Positions 56,360-64,000 of a DNA stretch of 64,000 bases are shown here, one piece after another. The notes below the pieces were generated by a model, which searched no databases, had not been told where the DNA came from, and saw nothing but the letters and a program-made list of their open reading frames with translations. Source of the DNA: an uncultured Succiniclasticum sp. (GTDB lineage Bacteria > Bacillota > Negativicutes > Acidaminococcales > Acidaminococcaceae); NCBI GenBank assembly GCA_902801365.1, contig CADCHY010000010.1, forward strand, positions 20,293 through 84,292, written 5' to 3'. Every line of letters starts with the position of its first letter. Positions within the stretch are counted from its first letter, which is position 1. The position numbers and the translations under genes were made by a program.

Positions 56360-57658
56360 TTACTCCGTCAACACCGGAAGCGTAACCGGAGCATGTCCCA
56401 TCAGGGTAATGGTATAGTCTGTCCTGCCTTCCACCGCCAGTTTTTCCTGCGCCAGTTTCCAGGCTTCCGCCACGGTTTCCACCGGAATCTGTCCGGTCTG
56501 GCGGACAAAATCAAAGTTTTCCTTACGGGTCACCAGATACACGGTATGATCTTCAATGATACAGCGGCTCTTGTAGGCAACGAAGGCCGCCATGTAGAAA
56601 TGATCCCGGACTTCCTGCTCCGTCTTCTGCAGGTCGCTCTTAATGAGCCAGTCCGTAAACACGGCCGGTTCCTTGATGTCCGGGCATTCCAGCATGATGA
56701 TGGCAATGCCGCCGGGTTTAACCGCCACATCTACGTTCATGTGGCTCTTGGTACCCTGATACAGATTGATATCCTTGGGATACCCGCCGCCGCTGGCAAT
56801 GACCACGTCCGCCTGTTGTGTAACGGGAATACCGCTGATTTCCAGCAGATCTTTACAGCCCTGGTAAAACGCTGTTTTCCAGTTACCGGCTACCACTTCG
56901 TACAGACCGCCTTCGCTTGTGAGAACAACGTTCAATAAAAAGTCCGGAGTCACAAACTCCACACATTCCATCAGGTCTTCATGGAAGGGATTTCCTTCCA
57001 GCTTCGCCGTGGTCACGTCGGGGTTGCAGCCTTCTCCCGGTTTTTCCGCCAGGGCCAGCACATGGTTGTGATTGATGGTCTCCAGCCCCGCCACGCCGGG
57101 TACGATTGCTTTGCGCCCGCCGCCAAATCCGGCCATGGGATGCAGGGTCACGGCGCCGGTGGCAATGATCTTATCCGCATTGGCCACGATTTTATTGATA
57201 TAGACTTTATTCCCTCTGGAAGTCGTTCCTTTGTACACCAGATTCGAGTCATCCCGGCAGTCATGCTGGTGCACACGGAACCGCTTCACCATGGCTTCCC
57301 CCAACACCAGAATATCTTCTTCGGGAGTCTGGGCCCGATGGGTTCCGTTAGCGATGACAATATCAATATCGCCGTCAGGAATTCCCTGATCATTCAATTC
57401 CTGCACAATCACCGGCAGGAACTGGTCAGTGTAACACAGCCGGGTCTCGTCACTTACAACAATTGCAATTTTCTCTCCCGGTTTCACGATATCCGCCAGG
57501 GGCTTGCTGTCAATGGGATTGCGGATTGCTTTTAACGCAGCGGCTGCAATATCTTTTTCCACCGCCACTTCTTTCCCGTGCAGGTCGTAAATGATATGTT
57601 CTTCCGGCAGATCTACCTTCTGTGTTCCTTTTCCATAAGCAAATTCATAAGTCTTCAT
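56360..57658 (-). CDS. larA: LarA-family nickel-pincer racemase/epimerase (first copy)
   Basis: A 432-residue LarA-family protein, the same length as its neighbour but clearly different in sequence. His107 in ANGTHRAQ, His173 in LHPMAGFGGGRK, Lys183 and the His pair 197/199 in INHNH are kept at the spacing of known LarA. The two genes read as a duplication that has diverged, perhaps as two subunits or two enzymes for different hydroxyacids. GGAGG 10 bases upstream serves the ATG; an extended -10 (TGGTATATT) lies farther upstream. Confidence 0.88.
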   Translation of the reverse strand: MKTYEFAYGKGTQKVDLPEEHIIYDLHGKEVAVEKDIAAAALKAIRNPIDSKPLADIVKPGEKIAIVVSDETRLCYTDQFLPVIVQELNDQGIPDGDIDIVIANGTHRAQTPEEDILVLGEAMVKRFRVHQHDCRDDSNLVYKGTTSRGNKVYINKIVANADKIIATGAVTLHPMAGFGGGRKAIVPGVAGLETINHNHVLALAEKPGEGCNPDVTTAKLEGNPFHEDLMECVEFVTPDFLLNVVLTSEGGLYEVVAGNWKTAFYQGCKDLLEISGIPVTQQADVVIASGGGYPKDINLYQGTKSHMNVDVAVKPGGIAIIMLECPDIKEPAVFTDWLIKSDLQKTEQEVRDHFYMAAFVAYKSRCIIEDHTVYLVTRKENFDFVRQTGQIPVETVAEAWKLAQEKLAVEGRTDYTITLMGHAPVTLPVLTE

Positions 57659-57805
57659 ACACTGAGCTCCTCCCGACCGATTATTTTTTATTTGCTATAT
57701 AATTCCTTACAATCTTTAAACAGGCTTTCATTCTTTGAAAACGATAATAAATATAATATACCACAAAACGGATCAACTCATTAGTGGTTTATGATGCCGC
57801 GCAAA

Positions 57806-59266
57806 TCACCACCGGCTGCGTCCGCTCCAGAACTTCCGGCTGAACAGGATCAACAAGGTATACATTTCCAGGCGCCCCAGCAGCATGGCAAACGCCAGCA
57901 TCAGTTTTGCCGCGGAAGGCAGGGATGCAAAGTTGCCCGTAGCCCCTATGACAGGTCCGAAGCCCGGTCCTACACTGCTGAGGCAGGCAAGGACACCGGT
58001 CACCGCCGTTTTGACTTCGACGCCCGTAAAAGCAACCCCTATAGAGAGCAGAACAAAAAGGCCAATGTATGTGAAGAAAAAAGACAACACCAGGGCAAAC
58101 ACGTTGTTGTCAATCCTATGCCCGTTGTAAAGAATCGGCCTGGCTTCCTGGGGATGCAGCGCTTTTACCACGCCTTCTTTAACACCCCGGGCCAGGACGA
58201 CAAACCGGGAAATCTTGATGCCGCCCGACGTAGACCCGGCACAGGCACCGGTAAAGTACAGCAGCATCAGACAAAGCCTGGGAAACGCCGGCCATTGGTC
58301 AAAGTCCGCAGATACATAGCCTGTAGTGGAAATAAAGGCTGCTACCTGAAAAAAAGCTTCCCGGAATCCCCTGAAAAGTGAAAAACCGTTAACTGTCAAA
58401 GATGCCGTCACAACGGTTACCAGTGTCAGGAACATAAATAAGTAACAGCGGAACTCGTCGTCTTTTAACAGAACCCCGGGTCCGTTACTTTTTACTCTAA
58501 AGTACAGGGAAAAGTTTCCTCCGGCCAGAAACATGGCAAGAGTCAATACTGCTTCTACGCTTACGCTTTTAAAATGAACAATACTGTCGTTATAACTGGA
58601 GAATCCCCCAGTGCCTACCGCCGAAATGGCATGAACAACCGCGTCATACAAATCCAATCCGCAAAACAGCAGCAGAATTACAGTACACCCAGTGATAAAG
58701 GCATATATCTGGAATAGGGCAAGCGCAGTCTGTTGCAGACGGGGCAAAAGCCTTTCCCCCTCAAACCCGCTGCTTTCGGCATTAAAAAGATGGACCGCTC
58801 CCCCACTGATTCTGGGCAGTAGCGCAATGAAGATAACGATAATCCCCAGTCCCCCGATCCAGTGCATCCAAACACGCCAGAACAGCAAACTTCGGGGCCA
58901 GATTTCAATATCCGTAAGAACGGTAGCCCCGGTCGTGGTAAGCCCGGACATGGCTTCAAAGAATGCATCCACCGGCCCCAGCATACTGGCTGCCAGAAAC
59001 GGCACGGAAGCAAAGCTAACAGCCGTAATCCATGCGCAAACAACCGTTAAAATTCCTTCCCGGTTCGTTAGATTATACTGTTCAGTAACCTTCGTGCCCA
59101 ATTTCTGAAAAAGAATGCCGATGGCAAAGGAGGCCGTCATACAGGCAGCAAAAATTTTCCCCCCATCATCCTGATAGCCAACGCCCAGAAGCATGGGAAC
59201 CGCAAAGACCGCTCCCAGAAAATATAAAATTTTTCCTATCAAATATAAAACAACTCTGCCGTTCAA
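57806..59266 (-). CDS. trkH: TrkH/KtrB-type potassium channel subunit (copy 1)
   Basis: A 486-residue membrane protein with four membrane-pore-membrane repeats. The four filter loops read TTTGATV, VGTGGFS, STTGYVS and SSVGPGFG, all with the Gly. It would conduct K+ (or Na+) inward under control of the RCK subunit TrkA. The start is TTG at 59266 with GGAGGTAAAG upstream. It is the last of three trkH genes behind trkA. Confidence 0.9.
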   Translation of the reverse strand: MNGRVVLYLIGKILYFLGAVFAVPMLLGVGYQDDGGKIFAACMTASFAIGILFQKLGTKVTEQYNLTNREGILTVVCAWITAVSFASVPFLAASMLGPVDAFFEAMSGLTTTGATVLTDIEIWPRSLLFWRVWMHWIGGLGIIVIFIALLPRISGGAVHLFNAESSGFEGERLLPRLQQTALALFQIYAFITGCTVILLLFCGLDLYDAVVHAISAVGTGGFSSYNDSIVHFKSVSVEAVLTLAMFLAGGNFSLYFRVKSNGPGVLLKDDEFRCYLFMFLTLVTVVTASLTVNGFSLFRGFREAFFQVAAFISTTGYVSADFDQWPAFPRLCLMLLYFTGACAGSTSGGIKISRFVVLARGVKEGVVKALHPQEARPILYNGHRIDNNVFALVLSFFFTYIGLFVLLSIGVAFTGVEVKTAVTGVLACLSSVGPGFGPVIGATGNFASLPSAAKLMLAFAMLLGRLEMYTLLILFSRKFWSGRSRW

Positions 59267-59311
59267 TTCTTTACCTCCAAAAACAAGGTAAACTCTGATG
59301 AAACGGACTTT

Positions 59312-60772
59312 TCACCAGCGGCTGTTCATGTGCCAGAATTCTTTCCGCAGCATAACCAGAACAGTATAAATTTCCAAACGCCCGATCAGCATCGCAAGGG
59401 CCAGTACCATTTTACCGGCATCGGAAATATGAACAAACTCCCCTTCCATCCCAATACCACCAAAGGCCGCGCCACAACTGCTGATACAGGCCATCACGCC
59501 GAAAATGGCTTCTGTCAGGGAAACCCCGGTGGCAGCAAATAGAATGGAAAGGACCACAACACTGATTACATAGAGGAAAAAGAACCGGCTGATCGAAGCC
59601 AGTACCGCAACAGTCAGCGGCTTGCCCTCAAACTTTACCGCAAACAGCATTTTAGGATGCAACACCCGCTTCAGTTCTACTATGGTCATGCGCACCAGAA
59701 CCACAAACCGCGCAATTTTGATGCCGCCCGCTGTAGAACCCGCACACCCTCCGGTAAAATACAAAAGCATGAGGGTCAGTTTGGCTACGGCCGGCCACTG
59801 TTCGTAGTTGGTAGAAGCAAAACCGGTGGTAGAAGAAAAAGACGCTACCATAAAAAAACTGTGACGCACGGCTTCTGTAAATGTATCATCCGTCCCTGCA
59901 TACACGGACAATGTGATGAGACATGAGGTTGCCAGAATAAAATAAATAAAAATACGGAACTCTTCGTCTTCCCACAGCACATGCCATCCCCTGTAACGGA
60001 CTTTGTAATACAGGGCAAAGTTGGCTCCTGCCAGAATCATAAAAACAAAAACAACCAACTCTATCAGCGGGTTATTATAATGTAAAAGACCGTTATCGTA
60101 GGTAGAAAAACCTGCGGTCGCCACGGTTGCCATGGCATGGTTAACCGCGTCAAACAAATCCATGCCGCAAACAAAAAGCAAAAACGCTTCCGCCAACGTC
60201 AGTGACGAATAAATCATAAAGAGTATCTGCGCAGTGGTACGCAGTCGCGGCAACAGGCGTTCTTCATTAAATCCCGTCGCTTCTGCAACAAACAGATGAA
60301 ATGCACCGCTGGCCATACGCGGCAGCAACGAGATAAAAATTACGATGATGCCCAGACCACCCAGCCAGTGTGTGATGCCACGCCAGAATAAAACGCTGCG
60401 GGGCAGCGCCTGCAGGCTTTCAATGACGGTAACCCCGTTCGTCGTCACGGCAGACATTCCTTCAAAAAAGGAAGCGAACAAATCCAGTTCCCCGGTCATC
60501 CAGTATGGCATTCCCGCCAGCGCCGCACACAACACCCAGGAAAACGTCGCCGTGGCAACCCCTTCCCGGTTGGTTATCGTCTGCGAATATTTATCAAACC
60601 GGGCATAATGGTTCAGCAGATATCCGACAAAGTTACAAATCAGAAAGCAGGTAAAAAAAACTTCGGAGCATCCGTCTTCCTGGTACAGGGACATTCCCCA
60701 GGGAATAAAATAAACAGCACCCAGACAGAAAACCATACGGGCCATTAAATAAAATACGATGCGTATATCCAA
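59312..60772 (-). CDS. trkH: TrkH/KtrB-type potassium channel subunit (copy 2)
   Basis: A 486-residue protein with four filter loops TTNGVTV, ATAGFST, STTGFAS and SSCGAAFG. The first loop has Asn where copies 1 and 3 have Thr. The helices end in LGRLE- or IGRLE-type sequence and a terminal Ser-Arg-Trp, as in copy 1. The start is TTG at 60772 with AGAGG 7 bases before it. It lies 11 bases after copy 3. Confidence 0.9.
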   Translation of the reverse strand: MDIRIVFYLMARMVFCLGAVYFIPWGMSLYQEDGCSEVFFTCFLICNFVGYLLNHYARFDKYSQTITNREGVATATFSWVLCAALAGMPYWMTGELDLFASFFEGMSAVTTNGVTVIESLQALPRSVLFWRGITHWLGGLGIIVIFISLLPRMASGAFHLFVAEATGFNEERLLPRLRTTAQILFMIYSSLTLAEAFLLFVCGMDLFDAVNHAMATVATAGFSTYDNGLLHYNNPLIELVVFVFMILAGANFALYYKVRYRGWHVLWEDEEFRIFIYFILATSCLITLSVYAGTDDTFTEAVRHSFFMVASFSSTTGFASTNYEQWPAVAKLTLMLLYFTGGCAGSTAGGIKIARFVVLVRMTIVELKRVLHPKMLFAVKFEGKPLTVAVLASISRFFFLYVISVVVLSILFAATGVSLTEAIFGVMACISSCGAAFGGIGMEGEFVHISDAGKMVLALAMLIGRLEIYTVLVMLRKEFWHMNSRW

Positions 60773-60783
60773 GCCGACACCTC

Positions 60784-62241
60784 TTACCAGCCGCGTTTCT
60801 TCGCCCAGAAATCAGGGTGCAGGAACATTACAAAAGCAAATAATTCAATACGGCCCATAATCATCGTTACATACAAAATCAGATAACCAAAGCTGCTCAG
60901 CGATTCAAACGTGGTACCTTCCCCCATAATCCCAAAAGCAGAACCTACGTTACTCAAAAATACCACAACGGTAGCCATGGATTCCAGCATATCACTGCCG
61001 GTAAGGGAGTATAACATGGAAAGCGCGACAAATACTATAAAATACAAAAAGAAATACCGGCCTACTCCGATAATTGCCTGCGCAGGTACAGGGCGCCCGC
61101 TCATGGTAATCACACTGACCATCCGGGGATGCAGAGTACGTTTGATTTCCTGCCAGCAGACTTTCAACAACACGACCACGCGGGATACCTTTACGCCACC
61201 AGACGTGGAAGCGGAGCAACCGCCGATAATCGCCGCATAAAACAGCAGAAGACGACTGAACGCCGGCCAATGGCTGAAATCCTGTGTTGCCAGGCCGGCT
61301 GTACTCATGATGGATACTACCTGGAAAAACGCATAACGGATTGACTGGAAAAGATCGTAAAAATGACTTCTCCAAAGATTATAGGCAACCAACAGGCTGA
61401 TGCCGATAATGAGCCCGAAAAACCAGCGCCGCTCTGTATCTTTCCAGAACACGTCCACACGTTTTTGAAGGATCCTGTAATATAAAATAAAATTACAGCT
61501 TCCTAAAATCATAAACAAAACCAGAAACAGTTCTAAAACAGGATTGTTACATTCCATCAGATATGTCCGGTAATGCAGATAGCCACTGGTAGAGATAGAA
61601 GTAGCTGCCAGTTTTACCGCCATTTCCGGCGGCTGTTGCAGCATAAGAAGGATACAGATCATCAGCAGCGTCAGTCCAAGATAAATTAAAATCAGGACGC
61701 GAACCGCCTCACGGATATGGGGCATGGTACGTTCCGCCGAATTCCCCTGCACTTCAGCAGAAAATAAGTTGGCCGCGCTTGACCCCAACTGGGGCATAAT
61801 GACGGCAAAAATAATGATAGCTCCGATACCGCCCAGCCATTGGCTGATATCGTGCCATAACAAGAGGCTGGAAGGATATGGAGCACCTTCCAGGACAGAA
61901 CTTACACCTGTCGTAGTTAATGCAGATGCGCTTTCAAACAACGCCTTGGGCACAGAAAAATCCCCCGAAGCAATATAGGGAACAGCGCCTAAAATACTGG
62001 TGTAAAGCCAGGATAATCCTAAAAATACGGCACCGCCCCGGATCGATAACCGCATCTTGCGCTGGGAAACAGTCGTCCGTATCGCATAGGCGCCGAGGGC
62101 AAGGCCTGTTATGATAGTACCCAAAAATGGTAAGACCATATCCGGTTCCTGGTTCAGCGCACAGGCAAGAGAAGGCAGCATAGCAGTTGTCATGGCCAGA
62201 GAAACAATGCCCATCATGCGCAAAACTAATCTTTCTTCCAT
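60784..62241 (-). CDS. trkH: TrkH/KtrB-type potassium channel subunit (copy 3)
   Basis: A 485-residue protein with filter loops TTTGVSS, SISTSGYL, STAGLAT and SNVGSAFG. The second loop lacks the usual GGFS form, so this copy is the most divergent. The rest of the fold and the C-terminal Arg-Gly-Trp follow the family. It is the first trkH behind trkA, 122 bases downstream. Ribosome site is weak. Confidence 0.88.
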   Translation of the reverse strand: MEERLVLRMMGIVSLAMTTAMLPSLACALNQEPDMVLPFLGTIITGLALGAYAIRTTVSQRKMRLSIRGGAVFLGLSWLYTSILGAVPYIASGDFSVPKALFESASALTTTGVSSVLEGAPYPSSLLLWHDISQWLGGIGAIIIFAVIMPQLGSSAANLFSAEVQGNSAERTMPHIREAVRVLILIYLGLTLLMICILLMLQQPPEMAVKLAATSISTSGYLHYRTYLMECNNPVLELFLVLFMILGSCNFILYYRILQKRVDVFWKDTERRWFFGLIIGISLLVAYNLWRSHFYDLFQSIRYAFFQVVSIMSTAGLATQDFSHWPAFSRLLLFYAAIIGGCSASTSGGVKVSRVVVLLKVCWQEIKRTLHPRMVSVITMSGRPVPAQAIIGVGRYFFLYFIVFVALSMLYSLTGSDMLESMATVVVFLSNVGSAFGIMGEGTTFESLSSFGYLILYVTMIMGRIELFAFVMFLHPDFWAKKRGW

Positions 62242-62363
62242 CTGATTCTTATCTCACATTCATTTAAAGTACAATACATCATCCGGTTATTTCGAACCGG
62301 TTTTCAAAGCACGTTCTTTCAGGTACTTATTCGAAAAACCGGATATTTTCCAAAACACCGGCA

Positions 62364-63713
62364 TCAGACATTTTTATCGCCGGCAAACATATCCATAACG
62401 TCCTGGACCACTTCCGTCTGTGCAAAAACGATGACCCGGTCACCGGCATTCAACATACTCTGGCCATTAGGAACCGATGCTTCGCCTTCGTGAACGATGC
62501 CGCAGACCAGACATTCCCGGGGCAGCCGCGCACGAATCAAAGTCTTACCGTCCACCTTACATCCGGGTTGAACGTTCAGTTCCAGGGCTTCCGCTTTGGC
62601 ACCTTCCAAAAGGGCTACAGATACCAGACCACCCTGACGGACAAATCGCATAACTTCCGCCGCGCTTAACAAACGCGCGGACAACGCAATATCTACGCCG
62701 ACCTTTGCCATAAGGTCCACATATTCATTTCTTGCCACCCGGACTATGGTCTTCTTAGCGCCAAGGTGTTTTGCCAACAAGGCCAGTAACAAATTTAACT
62801 TATCATCGTCAGTCAGGCAGACTACACAATCCGCCTCCGTGATTCCCTCTTCCGTCAGCAGGTCTATATCCGTACCGTCACCACAGAGCACCAGACCGTT
62901 ATTAAGCTGTTCCGATAAGATGCGGCAGCGTTCCTTGTCTTTTTCTATGACTTTCACAAAAACGCCCTGTTTTTCCAGCATCTGCGCTAACATACGTCCG
63001 GCACGCCCCGCCCCGATCAGAAGTACACGTTCCAGTTTTTCGTAACGGGACTCAAAATTCACCTCAAATTCTTTAATGATTTCCTGGCTTCCCACAAAGT
63101 AAACGTTATCACCGGGTTCCAGAATATCATCGCCGTGGGGGATAATCATCCTGTGCTTCCGGAAAATCATAGCAATGAGGATGTTGCCGGGCAGCCTGAC
63201 GTTTTTCAACGGAACACCAAGGAACTTAAAATCATTAGGAAGCCTGGCACCGAACATGCGCACTTTTCCATCGGCGAAATCATCTACATCCAATGCGGCC
63301 GGCGTCATCAGGATGTGACTGATTTCATTTGCTGTAATCCGCTCCGGATTCAGGTTCAGATCCACACCCAGAGTTTTATTCAGCAACGCAGCATCGCTGT
63401 CTGTATACTCTTCGTTCCGTACCCGGGCCACAGTATGTTTGGCGCCAAAAGCTTTGGCCATACGGCAGGCGACCAGATTCACTTCATCGCTGTCAGTTAC
63501 GGCAATAAATACGTCTGCATTACGTACTTCCGGCATATCCAGAACGTCGGGGGTGCACCCATTGCCTTGAATGGTCAGTACGTCCAACGAATCTTTGACG
63601 ACCTGACGGCGTTCATCATCCTGTTCGATTACAACAACATCATAAGAACCATCGGCCAGCAGTTTGGCAATGCTATAACCCATTTTACCTGCACCAACAA
63701 CAACAATACGCAT
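62364..63713 (-). CDS. trkA: Potassium-uptake regulatory subunit TrkA
   Basis: A 449-residue protein made of two RCK (KTN plus TrkA-C) halves. The two Rossmann folds begin VVGAGKMGYSIAKLLA and LIGAGRAGRMLAQML, both with the GxGxxG nucleotide site and a following acidic residue. Such proteins gate TrkH by NAD(H) or ATP/ADP. AGGTG precedes the ATG. One trkA serves three trkH genes. Confidence 0.94.
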   Translation of the reverse strand: MRIVVVGAGKMGYSIAKLLADGSYDVVVIEQDDERRQVVKDSLDVLTIQGNGCTPDVLDMPEVRNADVFIAVTDSDEVNLVACRMAKAFGAKHTVARVRNEEYTDSDAALLNKTLGVDLNLNPERITANEISHILMTPAALDVDDFADGKVRMFGARLPNDFKFLGVPLKNVRLPGNILIAMIFRKHRMIIPHGDDILEPGDNVYFVGSQEIIKEFEVNFESRYEKLERVLLIGAGRAGRMLAQMLEKQGVFVKVIEKDKERCRILSEQLNNGLVLCGDGTDIDLLTEEGITEADCVVCLTDDDKLNLLLALLAKHLGAKKTIVRVARNEYVDLMAKVGVDIALSARLLSAAEVMRFVRQGGLVSVALLEGAKAEALELNVQPGCKVDGKTLIRARLPRECLVCGIVHEGEASVPNGQSMLNAGDRVIVFAQTEVVQDVMDMFAGDKNV

Positions 63714-63742
63714 AAAATCACCTGCTTATCAATTTAGTCGCC

Positions 63743-63785
63743 AAAAAAAGTCCGGAAAAGACAAGTAAACATTTAATAAACCGGA
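63743..63785 (-). terminator. Terminator-like hairpin in the trkA leader
   Basis: On the minus strand TCCGG (63781-63785), a 25-base loop, CCGGA (63751-63755), C, then TTTTTTT (63743-63749). It lies 30 bases before trkA and downstream of the candidate -10 at 63818-63823. It may attenuate trkA; the stem is short. Confidence 0.4.
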
Positions 63786-63817
63786 TTTTTTAAAAAATTA
63801 TATAGCTATACATTGTA

Positions 63818-63823
63818 ATTATA
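63818..63823 (-). promoter_or_regulatory. Candidate -10 box of the trk operon
   Basis: Minus strand TATAAT (after GGTAG) about 105 bases before trkA; the -35 is only TTATTT at 17-base spacing. Confidence 0.4.
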
Positions 63824-63875
63824 CTACCAACAGACCTTAAAATAAAGATTTTTTTAGTATCTGACGGCTCCCACA

Positions 63876-63906
63876 GAAAAAGCCCCCGCACGTTATGTGC
63901 AGGGGC
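63876..63906 (-). terminator. Terminator of the rRNA operon
   Basis: On the minus strand GCCCCTGCAC, loop ATAAC, GTGCGGGGGC, then TTTTT. It directly follows the 5S rRNA. Confidence 0.9.
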
Positions 63907-63914
63907 TTCCGTTT

Positions 63915-64000
63915 AACCGGCAACAATCTATCCTCCCGGGCCGCTTCCAGCCAAGTACTTTCGACGCGTGAGAGCTTAACTGCTGTGTTCGGGATGGGAA
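63915..64000 (-). rRNA. rrf: 5S ribosomal RNA, 3' part (cut by the window edge)
   Basis: On the minus strand the sequence starts TTCCCATCCCGAACACAGCA, continues with GTTAAGCTC, AGTACTTGGCTGG and CGGGAGGATAGATTGTTGCC. This is the conserved 3' two-thirds of 5S rRNA. The left end is estimated to within a few bases; the 5' part lies beyond base 64000. A 23S gene is expected upstream. Confidence 0.93.

Noticed and set aside
63714..63876. c-di-AMP (ydaO-type) riboswitch before the trk operon
   Set aside because: The leader is too short and none of the conserved aptamer sequence is present.

Overview
The window reads as the chromosome of an anaerobic, diderm (two-membrane) member of the Firmicutes. 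A Negativicutes species, perhaps of the Acidaminococcaceae, is my best guess. The Firmicutes signature is the gene order: dprA-topA-trmFO-xerC-codY; recA-recX-rny; and priA-def-fmt-rsmB-rlmN-PP2C-PASTA kinase-rsgA-rpe. A secretin and a PilP-like lipoprotein point to an outer membrane. HydF (FeFe-hydrogenase maturation), a TAXI-type TRAP transporter and two LarA-family proteins fit a fermentative anaerobe. The taxon is inference; no search was possible.

Layout. 1-2.7 kb: partial EamA transporter, membrane metallophosphoesterase, codY. 2.7-9 kb: the dprA-to-codY cluster on the minus strand, without the hslVU pair often found next to codY. 9-15.2 kb: a lipid-type glycosyltransferase, hydF, a TVP38 protein, recG and rpmB. 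15.2-15.5 kb: a gene-free stretch with a 174-base near-palindromic element. 15.5-19.5 kb: zinc-ribbon protein, rny, recX and recA, with a consensus promoter whose spacer is filled by a LexA-type box. 19.5-26 kb: a DAHP synthase gene, then the riboflavin operon ribD-ribE-ribBA-ribH-hslO-ACT under an FMN riboswitch with an intrinsic terminator. 26-38 kb: the long priA-to-rpe operon. 38-45.2 kb: a secreted or anchored nuclease, a DUF937 protein, a CpXC protein, and a divergent type IV pilus locus (pilT and pilB on minus, pilP-like and secretin on plus). 45.2-52.7 kb: CapA-like protein, sodium:solute symporter, an unknown lipoprotein, and a TAXI-TRAP operon. 52.7-58 kb: trpS, rarD and two tandem LarA-family genes. 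57.8-63.7 kb: a potassium-uptake operon with one trkA and three different trkH genes. 63.9-64 kb: the 3' end of a 5S rRNA gene on the minus strand, so an rRNA operon reads into the window from its right edge.

Most genes are housekeeping and their order is conserved in the phylum. The less ordinary parts are the 15.35-15.52 kb palindromic element, the three-TrkH operon, the twin LarA genes, the promoter/terminator overlap and possible AUU start at rny, the palindromes at the xerC-codY and DUF937 promoters, and a conserved-type kinase with HCD instead of HRD. I saw no prophage, insertion sequence, CRISPR array or tRNA gene.
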